Numbered from the stretch's first letter, positions 7,497-15,697 are shown. The stretch is DNA of 64,000 bases from Anaerolineae bacterium (GCA_025060615.1 JANXBS010000008.1:1-64000), one strand, 5' to 3'. Program-made: numbers and translations. Notes: a model not told the origin generated them from the sequence alone.

Positions 7497-8765
7497 ATGA
7501 GCTTCAGGAAGCTTCGACATCGCCATTGGGCATGGGTGGTGATCGGCATATTCGTCATAAGTGGTGTGGGAGTATTGGGGCCTTGGCGTACCCTGGCCGC
7601 CCCCCGACCGCGCGAGGTCATCACGGCATCAGGCACTATCGAAGCCGAGGAGATTAGGATCAGCTCGGAGACGGGTGGGCGTATCGTCCAGGTCGCCGTA
7701 GACGAGGGTGACGCGGTGAAGGCAGGGCAGTTGCTGGTTCAACTGGACGACTCGCTCTGGATCGCGCAGGTGAGCGAGGCGGAGGCGGCTCTGGCGGCGG
7801 CCCGCGCGGCGCTGGCTGAGGTCAAAGCAGGGCCTCGGCCCTCGGAGATCGCTGCGGCAAGGGCTGAGGTTGCCCGCGCCGAAGCCGAACTGGCAGGAGC
7901 GCGAGCGGCCTATCAACACGCTCAGGCGTTGCTGAAAACCCCGCATGATCTCAATGCGCAGATAGACGATGCTCAGGCACGCATCGCCCAAGCGCAGGCG
8001 CAGATCGGGCAGGCGCAGGCACGTTATGGGGCCGCTCAAGCCCTCCGTGACGCCACCACTGGCGGGACGGATTACGATAAAACCAAACGAAAGGTCTACG
8101 AGCTGCAGATGGCAGCGGCGCAGGCCGCCATCGAGGCTGCGCAGGAAGCCCAAAAGGGTGCAGAGGCCATCCTGGCAGCTTTGCAGGAGGTCCGCCAAAA
8201 CCCACTTTCGCTGATCGCTGAGGTACATCGGGCAGAAGGACAGGTCAAAGTGGCGGAAGCAAACCTGGCGCTGGCCCAGGCAAAGCTAGAAGCGCTGTTA
8301 GCTGGCCCGCAGCCGGAGAAGGTGAGGGCGGCAGAAGCGGAGGTACAGCAGGCGGAGGCCACGCTTCGTCTGGTGCAGGTTCAGCGAGAGCGACTAGCTT
8401 TACGCAGTCCCATCACAGGACTGGTGACCAGCCGGCTGGTGGACCCGGGCGAGCTGGCCGCGCCGGGGGCCGTGTTGATGACCGTGGCAGACCTAGATCA
8501 GGTCACCCTGCGGATCTTTGTCCCCACTGATCGCATCGGCTACGTGCATCTGGGGCAGAAGGCGATTGTGACGGTGAACTCCTTTCGCGACCGTAAGTTC
8601 GAGGGCCGAGTGGTCTACATCGCTGACCGCGCCGAGTTCACCCCCAGAAACGTGCAAACACAAGAAGAACGTGTGCAGACGGTGTTCGCCGTTAAGCTGC
8701 AACTGGACAACCCGGAGCATCTGCTAAAGCCGGGGATGCCCGCGGACGCCACTTTGGTGGACTAG
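7497..8765 (+). CDS. HlyD-family membrane fusion protein (adaptor 2)
   Basis: 422 residues with one N-terminal membrane helix (WAWVVIGIFVISGVGVLG), lipoyl half GGRIVQVAVDEGDAVKAGQLL, an Ala/Gln-rich coiled-coil hairpin with AEVKAGPRPSEI-type repeats, second lipoyl half LRSPITGLVTSRLVDPGEL, and a barrel whose IADRAEFTP and LKPGMPADA motifs match adaptor 1. It starts 3 bases after adaptor 1 with GGAGGG at 7485-7490. It is the last gene of the TetR-ATPase-ATPase-adaptor-adaptor unit. The expected ABC-2 permeases do not follow; the thiamine operon begins instead. Confidence 0.9.
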   Translation: MSFRKLRHRHWAWVVIGIFVISGVGVLGPWRTLAAPRPREVITASGTIEAEEIRISSETGGRIVQVAVDEGDAVKAGQLLVQLDDSLWIAQVSEAEAALAAARAALAEVKAGPRPSEIAAARAEVARAEAELAGARAAYQHAQALLKTPHDLNAQIDDAQARIAQAQAQIGQAQARYGAAQALRDATTGGTDYDKTKRKVYELQMAAAQAAIEAAQEAQKGAEAILAALQEVRQNPLSLIAEVHRAEGQVKVAEANLALAQAKLEALLAGPQPEKVRAAEAEVQQAEATLRLVQVQRERLALRSPITGLVTSRLVDPGELAAPGAVLMTVADLDQVTLRIFVPTDRIGYVHLGQKAIVTVNSFRDRKFEGRVVYIADRAEFTPRNVQTQEERVQTVFAVKLQLDNPEHLLKPGMPADATLVD

Positions 8766-8840
8766 CGCGCTTGGCTGATCCCTTCAGCGTCTGGCTCATC
8801 ATTAGCGGACTCGCGCCAAGCCAAGGTCGGGCTTTCAAAG

Positions 8841-8869
8841 TTGACATGCCCACAAAGCTGTGTTATATT
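8841..8869 (+). promoter_or_regulatory. Housekeeping (sigma-70 type) promoter of the thiamine operon
   Basis: TTGACA at 8841-8846, a 17-base spacer, then TATATT at 8864-8869. Transcription would start near 8876, just before the TPP riboswitch. Confidence 0.85.
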
Positions 8870-8894
8870 CTCCCCTGAGACAATCGTATATCGC

Positions 8895-8998
8895 ATCTGC
8901 TTGGGGGAGCTCGGGGAAGCCGGGCTGAGAGGGCGGCCGGATTCGCTGCCGACCCCAGGAACCTGATCTGGGTAATGCCAGCGAAGGGAAGGGCAGAT
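8895..8998 (+). ncRNA. TPP riboswitch (THI element)
   Basis: Senses thiamin diphosphate and controls the operon downstream. It shows the conserved GGGCTGAGAGG pyrimidine-sensing core near 8932-8942, then GACCC, GAACCTGATCTGGGTAATGCC and AGCGAAGGGAA near the 3' side. P1 closes by ATCTGC (8895-8900) with GCAGAT (8993-8998). A terminator follows within 20 bases, so control is probably by transcription termination. The downstream genes are all thiamine salvage or synthesis, which fits. Confidence 0.96.
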
Positions 8999-9016
8999 AA
9001 GCGTTGGTTTATGGTA

Positions 9017-9044
9017 AGCGCCACCCTTCGGGGTGGCGCTTTTT
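9017..9044 (+). terminator. Rho-independent terminator, riboswitch expression platform
   Basis: A perfect 10-bp stem AGCGCCACCC / GGGTGGCGCT with a TTCG loop, followed by TTTT. It lies 18 bases after the TPP aptamer and would be favoured when TPP is bound. Confidence 0.92.
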
Positions 9045-9066
9045 ATGTCTGGAAGGGAGGTGGCTT

Positions 9067-10461
9067 ACGACGGAGCAAGCTCAGGCGCGGCGCTCGTCCT
9101 GGCCGCGTATCCAGGCGCCCCCTGAGTGGGGGATTCAACCTGTACCGCAGGATGCGCGCACGCTGCGGTTCATTGACTTGTTCGTCCTCTGGTCCAGCCT
9201 AGGGGTTGGGCTGCTGGTACTGGAGGCCGGCGCGCTGTTGGTGCCTGGCCTGAGCCTGGGCCAGGCTTTGCTGGCGATCGGCATCGGCACGTTGGTTGGG
9301 AACCTGCTGCTGGCCTTAACAGGGGTAGCGGGCAGCGATCATGCCATCCCCACCATGGTGCTGCTGCGCCCCGTCCTGGGCCGGCGTGGCTCGTATCTGC
9401 CCAGCGTGCTCAATCTGGCTCAGCTCATCGGCTGGACAGCCTTCGAGCTATGGGTGATCGCTCTGGCCGCGAATCGGGTCAGCCAGGCACTGTTCGGCTT
9501 CTCCGGCTACGGGTTCTGGCTGGTGGTCTTCGCCATCTGGTGCGTGCTGCTGGCAATGGGTGGGCCGCTGGTGGTGGTGCGTCAATGGCTGGAGAAGTTC
9601 GGCGTCTGGCTAGTGTATGGCGTCACTGCCTGGATGACCTTCTACTTGTTCACCCGTTACGATGTGCTGGGCTTGCTCCAGCGCCCTGGCACGGGGGAGA
9701 TGCCTTTCTGGTTGGCTGTGGACCTGGTAGTCGCCATGCCCATCTCTTGGATGCCGTTGGTGGCCGACTATACCCGTTTTGCCCGTCGCTCAGGGCCGGC
9801 CTTCTGGGGCACTTATCTGGGCTATTTTCTGGCCAATGTCTGGTTTTACGGGTTAGGGGCGCTGTTCGTCCTGACGGTCGAGATGGCCGAGCTCACACCC
9901 GAGCACTTGATCACAGCCATCATGGCGATCACAGGCGGGGTGGTCGCCCTGTTGGTGATCCTGGTGGACGAGACGGACAACGCCTTCGCCGACATCTATT
10001 CGGCTGCCGTGACCATCCAGAACGTCTTTCCACAGGTGAGCCAGCGGCTGTTGGTGGCGCTGATCGGCGCTATCGGCCTGATCCTAGCCGCTTTTCTCAC
10101 CATGAGCCGCTACTTCGAGTTCCTGTTGCTCATCGGCTCGGTATTCGTGCCGCTGTTCGGCATCTTCGCCGCGGATTACTTCGTACTGCGACAACGCCGG
10201 CTAGCGGTGGAGGAGCTATACCAAGGAGCGGAGGCGCCGGCGGCCCCAACGGGACAGCTCTATGGGCATCGGGGCGGGGTGAACTGGGTGGCGGTATTGG
10301 CTTGGGCGGTGGGGATCGCCGTATACCACATCGTGGCGCGATCGCTGCCATGGCTGGGCGCATCCATTCCCGGCTTCGTCGCCGCTTTCCTGATCTACCT
10401 GGCCCTGGTCCGACTAGGCGTGCCCGCATGGAGGGCAATGGCCTCGCGCGCGGGAGGGTGA
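9067..10461 (+). CDS. cytX: NCS1-family transporter, probable thiamine-pyrimidine (HMP) uptake
   Basis: Polytopic membrane permease of the nucleobase-cation-symport-1 family, about 464 aa and about 12 hydrophobic segments. The N-terminal EWGIQPVPQDARTLRF and DLFVLWSSLGVGLLVLEAGALL are family-like. Position behind a TPP riboswitch and ahead of thiE/thiM points to hydroxymethylpyrimidine or a related precursor (CytX). The start is uncertain. After the terminator there is a strong GGAAGGGAGG at 9051-9060 but no in-frame ATG, GTG or TTG before codon 9178; an ACG at 9067 or 9070 is best placed. The only upstream in-frame option is TTG at 9004, which would translate through the terminator hairpin. 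Confidence 0.85.
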   Translation, partial: TTEQAQARRSSWPRIQAPPEWGIQPVPQDARTLRFIDLFVLWSSLGVGLLVLEAGALLVPGLSLGQALLAIGIGTLVGNLLLALTGVAGSDHAIPTMVLLRPVLGRRGSYLPSVLNLAQLIGWTAFELWVIALAANRVSQALFGFSGYGFWLVVFAIWCVLLAMGGPLVVVRQWLEKFGVWLVYGVTAWMTFYLFTRYDVLGLLQRPGTGEMPFWLAVDLVVAMPISWMPLVADYTRFARRSGPAFWGTYLGYFLANVWFYGLGALFVLTVEMAELTPEHLITAIMAITGGVVALLVILVDETDNAFADIYSAAVTIQNVFPQVSQRLLVALIGAIGLILAAFLTMSRYFEFLLLIGSVFVPLFGIFAADYFVLRQRRLAVEELYQGAEAPAAPTGQLYGHRGGVNWVAVLAWAVGIAVYHIVARSLPWLGASIPGFVAAFLIYLALVRLGVPAWRAMASRAGG

Positions 10462-10475
10462 GAGGAGCACAGACA

Positions 10476-11126
10476 ATGACGAGGATGGATTGGTCGGTTT
10501 ATGTGATCACGGATCGGCGGACGGCAGGAGGCCGATCCGTGCTGGACATCGTGCGGGCGGCAATTCGAGGCGGGGCGACGGTGGTACAACTTCGGGAGAA
10601 GGAGGCCTCCACACGAGCGATCATCGAGCTGGGCCAGGCCCTGTTGGAGATCACCCGCGCCGCTGGCATTCCACTCATCGTCAACGACCGCGTGGATGTG
10701 GCGCTGGCCATCGGGGCAGAGGGAGTGCATGTCGGACAGGACGATATGCCGGCCGCAATGGCACGCCAGCTGATCGGCCCCGATCGCATTCTGGGGGTGT
10801 CGGCCAGGACGGTGGAAGAGGCGATCCGGGCTGAGCAAGATGGCGCCGACTATCTGGGCGCGGGGGACGTCTTCGGCACGCCAACCAAGCCGGATGCTGG
10901 TCCGCCCATCGGAGTAGAGGGGCTGCGGCAGATCGTTCGTGCCGTCTCGATCCCTGTGGTCGCCATCGGCGGAGTCACCCCTCAGAACGCCTCGGCCGCA
11001 ATCGAGGCCGGCGCAGTGGGCGTGGCGGTCATCTCGGCCGTCATGGGCGCCCCAGACCCGGAGGCAGCGGCGAGGCGGCTGCGCGAGGTGGTGGAAGCCC
11101 ATCGGGGCGCATCGCGCGCAATGTAG
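10476..11126 (+). CDS. thiE: Thiamin-phosphate synthase
   Basis: Joins HMP diphosphate and thiazole phosphate to give thiamin phosphate. The 216-residue TIM barrel has the hallmarks YVITDRR, VVQLREKEA (diphosphate-binding), PLIVNDRVDVALAIGAEGVHVGQDDMP, GVSARTVEEA, DYLGAGDVFGTPTK and VVAIGGVTPQNA. The ATG at 10476, 14 bases after cytX stops, has AGAGGAG upstream; a second ATG at 10485 is possible. It is second in the riboswitch-controlled operon. Confidence 0.95.
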   Translation: MTRMDWSVYVITDRRTAGGRSVLDIVRAAIRGGATVVQLREKEASTRAIIELGQALLEITRAAGIPLIVNDRVDVALAIGAEGVHVGQDDMPAAMARQLIGPDRILGVSARTVEEAIRAEQDGADYLGAGDVFGTPTKPDAGPPIGVEGLRQIVRAVSIPVVAIGGVTPQNASAAIEAGAVGVAVISAVMGAPDPEAAARRLREVVEAHRGASRAM

Positions 11127-11254
11127 GACGTTCGTATGAGACGGACGACACGGAGGGTCAAACGGTGTTTCGGGCATCCGTGTTGGAATCTGTGTGATGC
11201 TTGTTACGAGCCGGATCTCGCATTGTCAAAGTAGGCAGATAGGAGCGAAAGAGC

Positions 11255-12076
11255 ATGACTGCGTTAAACGTTCAGATCGCTGAGGCGCTTTCTCGGATCC
11301 GCCAGGAGAAGCCGTTGATCCATCATATCACCAACCTGGTGGTAATGAACGACACGGCGAACGTGACTTTGCACGTAGGGGCATTGCCGGTGATGGCTCA
11401 TGCTATTGAAGAAGTGGCCGAGATGGTAGGATTGGCCGGCGCGCTGGTCCTCAACCCGGGCACGTTGACCCTGGATTGGGTGGAGTCCATGTTAGCCGCC
11501 GGACGACGGGCCAATGAGCGAGGGGTGCCCATCGTGCTTGATCCGGTGGGAGCCGGCGCAACCACGCTGCGCACGCAAACCAACCTGCGCCTGCTCAGCG
11601 AGCTTCGCATCGCTGTGGTGCGGGGGAACTCTGGGGAGATCGGCGCGCTGAGCGGCGCAGGTGGGGTCGTAAAGGGAGTAGAGAGCGTGGAGGGGGTCCG
11701 TGACCCTATCGCCGTAGCACAGGCTCTGGCTCGGGAACGGAGGACGGTGGTAGCGATCACAGGCAAGCGAGACGTGATCTCTGATGGCCAGCGCGTCCTG
11801 GGGGTGGACAATGGCCACATCTGGTTGACGACGATCACCGGGACGGGATGTATGGCGACGACGATGATCGCCGCCTTCGCCGCAGTGGAGCGAGATTACC
11901 TATTGGCGACGGCTGGGGGGCTGGCTTGTTTTGGCCTAGCGGCGGAGCTGGCCGCAGCCCAAGCTCATGGCCCTGCCAGCTTCAAACTAGCCCTTTTCGA
12001 CCAGATTTACAACCTGACACCTGAGCAGTTGGCCGAAGGGGCTCACGTCGTCGAGCTAGAGCCGGCGCAAGTTTGA
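11255..12076 (+). CDS. thiM: Hydroxyethylthiazole kinase
   Basis: Phosphorylates the thiazole alcohol for salvage into thiamin. 273 residues of ribokinase-like fold: PLIHHITNLVVMNDTANVTL at the start, LNPGTLTLDWVESM, VLDPVGAGAT, VRGNSGEIGAL and the anion hole/catalytic Cys in ITGTGCMATT. ATG at 11255 with AGGAG at 11242-11246. The 128 bases before it hold no other feature, so it may be transcribed from the riboswitch promoter or from an unseen internal one. Confidence 0.95.
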   Translation: MTALNVQIAEALSRIRQEKPLIHHITNLVVMNDTANVTLHVGALPVMAHAIEEVAEMVGLAGALVLNPGTLTLDWVESMLAAGRRANERGVPIVLDPVGAGATTLRTQTNLRLLSELRIAVVRGNSGEIGALSGAGGVVKGVESVEGVRDPIAVAQALARERRTVVAITGKRDVISDGQRVLGVDNGHIWLTTITGTGCMATTMIAAFAAVERDYLLATAGGLACFGLAAELAAAQAHGPASFKLALFDQIYNLTPEQLAEGAHVVELEPAQV

Positions 12077-12087
12077 GCGGTTCCAAA

Positions 12088-12158
12088 CCATCTCTGCATC
12101 TGGTGAAACCGCCCTGCAGCGGTTTCTAGGGTCGGTGAGGCCGAGCTTGCAGAGATGG
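12088..12158. repeat. Nested inverted repeats that can fold as a three-way junction
   Basis: A perfect 11-bp outer inverted repeat (CCATCTCTGCA at 12088-12098 with TGCAGAGATGG at 12148-12158) encloses a perfect 8-bp hairpin (GAAACCGC 12105-12112, GCGGTTTC 12119-12126, 6-base loop) and a short TCGG/CCGA hairpin (12132-12135 / 12141-12144). It sits between thiM and thiL and has no T-run, so it is not a standard terminator. It could be a cis-regulatory RNA or a small mobile repeat with 11-bp ends. Confidence 0.75.
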
Positions 12159-12205
12159 CCCGTGACTGCACTCTCGGGCTTCTACGGATGGAAAAGGAAA
12201 CCGCT

Positions 12206-13216
12206 ATGAAAGTGCGCGATATCGGGGAGTTCAATCTTATTAACCGCATCGCCCGGTCGCTCCCGGCGCCGAGGACTGGGGTCATCGTCGGCATCGGGGA
12301 CGACGTGGCTGTCCTGCAAAACCGTGATCGCTACATTCTGGCAACCTGCGACGTCCAGGTGGAAGGAGTCCATTTCCTGCGAGAAAAAATTCTCCCCTAT
12401 CAGTTAGGCCGGAGGGCCGTCGCTATCAACGTCAGCGACATTGCGGCGATGGGCGGAGTCCCCTGCTACCTGCTGGTCTCCTTGATGCTCCCCAGAGAGA
12501 CAGAGGTGGAGTTCGTGGACGGTCTTTACGAGGGGATGCGGGAGGAGTGCAGCCGCTGGGGGTCCGAGATCGTCGGTGGCAATATGGCCCACTCGCCAGA
12601 CAGGATCATTGTGGACCTCTTCTTGCTAGGAGAGGTGGAGCCAGAGCGGCTACTGCGACGTTCCGGCGCGCGCGTGGGCGACCAGGTGCTGGTGACCGGG
12701 ACACTAGGGGATTCCGCCGCGGGGTTGGCGCTGTTGCTTCACCCAGAGGCAACCTGTCCAGATCTCCATCGAGAGTTCGCCTTGCGCCGTCACCTCACAC
12801 CGACGCCGCGCCTTTGGGAGGGGAGGGTCATTTCCCGCTCCGGCCTAGCGACTGCGGCGATAGACGTCAGCGACGGCCTTGCAAGCGACGTTGGCCACAT
12901 CTGCGAGCGGAGTGGTGTCAGCGTCCGCCTCCGGGCCGATGCGATCCCTATCTCGGACGCCGCGCGGGCCATCGCGCAGGCCCTTAGCGCTGATCCGCTG
13001 GAGTGGGCCCTCTTTGGCGGGGAGGACTATGAATTACTCTTCACCGCCCCCGCCGACCGGGCGAAGGACCTCGCCCGGTGGGTACAGCAGGAAACGGGGA
13101 CGCCCGTCTCCATTATCGGTGAGGTCGTTCCGGCGGACCAAGGGATTGCCCTGGTTCATGCGGATGGGTCCGCCGTTCCGCTCTGGAAGGGAGGGTGGGA
13201 CCATTTCCGGAAATAA
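12206..13216 (+). CDS. thiL: Thiamin-monophosphate kinase
   Basis: Phosphorylates thiamin phosphate to thiamin diphosphate, the active cofactor. 336 residues with GEFNLINRIARSL, VGIGDDVAVL (Mg/ATP site), TCDVQVEGVHFLRE, GRRAVAINVSDIAAMGG, AIDVSDGLASDVGHI and FGGEDYELLFTA. ATG at 12206 with AAGGA 7 bases upstream is preferred. In-frame ATGs at 12155 and 12188 would add residues absent from the family, and 12155 lies in the inverted repeat described above. Confidence 0.94.
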   Translation: MKVRDIGEFNLINRIARSLPAPRTGVIVGIGDDVAVLQNRDRYILATCDVQVEGVHFLREKILPYQLGRRAVAINVSDIAAMGGVPCYLLVSLMLPRETEVEFVDGLYEGMREECSRWGSEIVGGNMAHSPDRIIVDLFLLGEVEPERLLRRSGARVGDQVLVTGTLGDSAAGLALLLHPEATCPDLHREFALRRHLTPTPRLWEGRVISRSGLATAAIDVSDGLASDVGHICERSGVSVRLRADAIPISDAARAIAQALSADPLEWALFGGEDYELLFTAPADRAKDLARWVQQETGTPVSIIGEVVPADQGIALVHADGSAVPLWKGGWDHFRK

Positions 13217-13274
13217 TTTTTCCAAATGAAGTGCCTGACATCATGTCTGAAATACATTTGTTTAGGAGGAAACC

Positions 13275-14054
13275 ATGCCCATAGACGACATCCAGATTAC
13301 CGAGCACATCTTCCGCTCTTACTTTGACGACCTGCTGGCAGCGGTCCGGAGCGATGTCCTGATTATCGGGGCCGGCCCTGCCGGCCTGACGGCGGCCCGG
13401 TATCTGGCCCGAGACGGCCACCGGGTCGTGGTTCTGGAAAGGAGCCTCGCCGTCGGCGGGGGGATGTGGGGCGGCGGAACGATGTTCAGTCGCGTCGTCG
13501 TTCACGGGGAGGCCGCGCGGGACATCCTGACGGAGGCCGGGATACGGGTGGTCCCGCAAGGAGACGGCTACTACGTGGCTGACGCGGTGGAAAGCGTGTC
13601 TGGCCTGACCCTCGCGGCGGCCCACGCGGGCGCCAAAATCTTCAACTGCATCGCCGTGGAGGACCTGCTGGTTCGACACAACCGTGTGGAGGGTGTGGTG
13701 ATCCAGTGGAATCCCGTCCTGCGGGCCGGCCTGCATATGGATCCGGTCACCTTCCAAGCAAGGGCAGTAGTGGACGCCACTGGTCATGGCGCAGAGCTGG
13801 TCCGGCTGCTAGAGAAGCGCCGCGTCCCCCTGCCCACGCCCGGAGGCGAGCCTCAGATAGAGGGCCCCATGTGGGCCGAAGAAGGGGAAAAGAAGGTCGT
13901 CGAACTGACCGGAGAAATCTTTCCGGGGCTTTTCGTCGCGGGGATGGCCGCCGCGGCCGTCTTCGGATCGCCTCGGATGGGCCCCATCTTCGGGGGGATG
14001 CTCCTCTCTGGAAAGAAAGTCGCCCAGCAGATTCGGGAGGTACTGTCCCAGTGA
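13275..14054 (+). CDS. thi4: Thi4-type thiazole synthase, sulfide-dependent (archaeal-like)
   Basis: Makes the ADP-thiazole precursor from NAD and glycine. 259-residue FAD/NAD-fold protein with VLIIGAGPAGLTAARYLA (Rossmann), ERSLAVGGGMWGGG and a C-terminal FVAGMAAAAVFGSPRMGPIFGGML. In yeast the active Cys donates sulfur; here the matching region reads GLHMDP, with His as in methanogen enzymes that use free sulfide catalytically. AGGAGG precedes the ATG. It is inside the thi operon and may replace the ThiG/ThiF/ThiS route, none of which is seen in the window. Confidence 0.93.
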   Translation: MPIDDIQITEHIFRSYFDDLLAAVRSDVLIIGAGPAGLTAARYLARDGHRVVVLERSLAVGGGMWGGGTMFSRVVVHGEAARDILTEAGIRVVPQGDGYYVADAVESVSGLTLAAAHAGAKIFNCIAVEDLLVRHNRVEGVVIQWNPVLRAGLHMDPVTFQARAVVDATGHGAELVRLLEKRRVPLPTPGGEPQIEGPMWAEEGEKKVVELTGEIFPGLFVAGMAAAAVFGSPRMGPIFGGMLLSGKKVAQQIREVLSQ

Positions 14055-14905
14055 AACTGCCACGATGTCTGACTATCGCTGGCTCGGATTCTGGCGGTGG
14101 AGCCGGGATTCAGGCAGATCTGAAGACCTTTGCTGCCCGCGGCGTATACGGCATGAGCGCGTTGACCGCCATCACCGCCCAGAACACCGTGGGCGTACAA
14201 GGGGTGTTCGAGCTGCCGGCCGAATTCGTGGGCCAACAGATTGACTCCATCATGGACGATATCGGCGCCGACGCCTGGAAGACGGGCATGCTAGCCAACG
14301 CCGAAATTATCCACGTCGTGTCTGATCGGGCGCGGCGCTATGGGATCGAGCGGCTAATAGTGGACCCGGTGATGGTGGCTAAAGGCGGCGATCCATTACT
14401 GCGCCCAGAGGCGCAGACAGCCCTGGTCCAGGAGCTGATCCCGCTAGCCTATGTCGTCACGCCGAATCACCACGAGGCTCAGGCGCTGACAGGATTGGCT
14501 ATCCACACGATCGAGGACATGCGCCAAGCAGCTGTGGCCATTCACGCCCTAGGAGCGCGCCATGTGGTAGTAAAAGGCGGCCATCTTCTTAAGGCGAGCG
14601 ATGCAGTGGACGTGCTGTATGACGGTCGGCAATTCATCGAATTCCGCGCTGCGCGCGTGGATACTAAGAACACACATGGCACAGGCTGTACCTTCGCCTC
14701 GGCCATCGCCGCTGAGCTGGCTAAGGGGCGCGACATTGTCGACGCAATACGGATCGCCAAGGCCTACCTGACGGCCACATTGCAGGCTGCAGCCGCGCTG
14801 CAGATCGGCCGGGGGCATGGGCCACTTAACCACTGGCTGGGCCAAGAAGTTGAAGGAAAGGCGACGGTTCACGTCACCGTATTAGCCCACTCGATCCGCA
14901 GTTGA
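14051..14905 (+). CDS. thiD: Hydroxymethylpyrimidine / phosphomethylpyrimidine kinase
   Basis: Phosphorylates HMP and HMP-P to the diphosphate used by ThiE. 284 residues: TIAGSDSGGGAGIQADLKTF, ALTAITAQNT, DAWKTGMLAN, VDPVMVAKGG, VTPNHHEAQALTG, VVKGGH and the catalytic THGTGCTFASAIAAELA. The GTG start at 14051 overlaps the thi4 stop (GTGA), showing translational coupling. The last 37 bases overlap the end of the convergent Nudix gene, so the final dozen or so residues are an extension beyond the usual length. Confidence 0.94.
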   Translation: MKLPRCLTIAGSDSGGGAGIQADLKTFAARGVYGMSALTAITAQNTVGVQGVFELPAEFVGQQIDSIMDDIGADAWKTGMLANAEIIHVVSDRARRYGIERLIVDPVMVAKGGDPLLRPEAQTALVQELIPLAYVVTPNHHEAQALTGLAIHTIEDMRQAAVAIHALGARHVVVKGGHLLKASDAVDVLYDGRQFIEFRAARVDTKNTHGTGCTFASAIAAELAKGRDIVDAIRIAKAYLTATLQAAAALQIGRGHGPLNHWLGQEVEGKATVHVTVLAHSIRS

Positions 14906-15396
14906 TCGTCTTCGTCGTAGCAGTATCGCCCGAACAGCGGTGAATCGTGCGGCCCCATCGCCAGGACCCTAGGGAGCAAATCCACCAGATCCTCGACCAG
15001 CTCATAGTCCAAAAGGCGCGCCTGCGGCACCCACTCCAGCGTCCCCTCCGATGAGGGACGAAAATTCCGGCCGCAGGCGCGAGCCGTGAACACAAAGAGC
15101 AAGATGCCGACCTGCGGATCATCCACATCTATGTGGATCACCGCACGGAGCCGCACATCGTCCACCGCTAGCCCGGTCTCCTCAGTCATCTCGCGAAGGG
15201 CTGCAGTGAATATATCCTCATTGCGCTCGACGTGACCGCCAACGCCATTGTACCGGTTAGGCCAGAGGCGTTTGGTAGGGGCACCCTTGAGCAAGAGCAC
15301 ATCTGTCCCATGTGTGATGAAGCACAGGGTACGAGGGACGACGTGATAACGTCCCCGGCTCTGGTCCACGCCTTGATCCCGTCTTCCCATCGTCAT
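14869..15396 (-). CDS. Nudix hydrolase (MutT-like)
   Basis: 175 residues with a full Nudix box, GGHVERNEDIFTAALREMTEETGL (consensus G-x5-E-x7-REUxEExGU). The segment before it, VLLLKGAPTKRLWPNRYNGVGGH, is typical of 8-oxo-dGTP-type or general nucleotide clean-up enzymes; the substrate cannot be set. The start overlaps the acylphosphatase stop by ATGA, so the two are one transcript. It converges with thiD. Confidence 0.88.
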   Translation of the reverse strand: MTMGRRDQGVDQSRGRYHVVPRTLCFITHGTDVLLLKGAPTKRLWPNRYNGVGGHVERNEDIFTAALREMTEETGLAVDDVRLRAVIHIDVDDPQVGILLFVFTARACGRNFRPSSEGTLEWVPQARLLDYELVEDLVDLLPRVLAMGPHDSPLFGRYCYDEDDQLRIEWANTVT

Positions 15397-15671
15397 CCCA
15401 CGATTCGGAACCCGCTGAATTCGCCGGTGGCCGGCTCATAGCGGACCTCGACGTTCTCCACCGCCGCGCCTTCGGGGCCGCGCCAACACCACTGGACCAT
15501 CCGCTCGACTGCCTGTGCTTCTCCTTCGAACACGGCCTCGACCCGCCCATCCCACAGATTGCGCACCCATCCGGTCACACCTAGCCGACGCGCCAGGTTA
15601 CGCGTCTCGGCGCGGAAATAGACCCCCTGGACGTGGCCAGAAATGTACACGTGGGCTCGTATGGTGGGCAT
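15393..15671 (-). CDS. acyP: Acylphosphatase
   Basis: Hydrolyses acyl phosphates. The 92-residue protein has the signature GHVQGVYFRAET with the catalytic Arg, and GVTGWVRNLWDGRVE with the catalytic Asn. ATG at 15671 is chosen because AGGAGGG lies 5 bases upstream; a start at 15701 would add 10 residues without homology. The 3' end overlaps the Nudix gene start (ATGA). Confidence 0.93.
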   Translation of the reverse strand: MPTIRAHVYISGHVQGVYFRAETRNLARRLGVTGWVRNLWDGRVEAVFEGEAQAVERMVQWCWRGPEGAAVENVEVRYEPATGEFSGFRIVG

Positions 15672-15697
15672 GGATTCCCTCCTAGCCCCATTGACGA

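Noticed and set aside
9450-10475. Long 5' extension of the thiE frame
   Set aside because: It is out-of-frame reading of cytX; the real ThiE begins at 10476 with a ribosome site.
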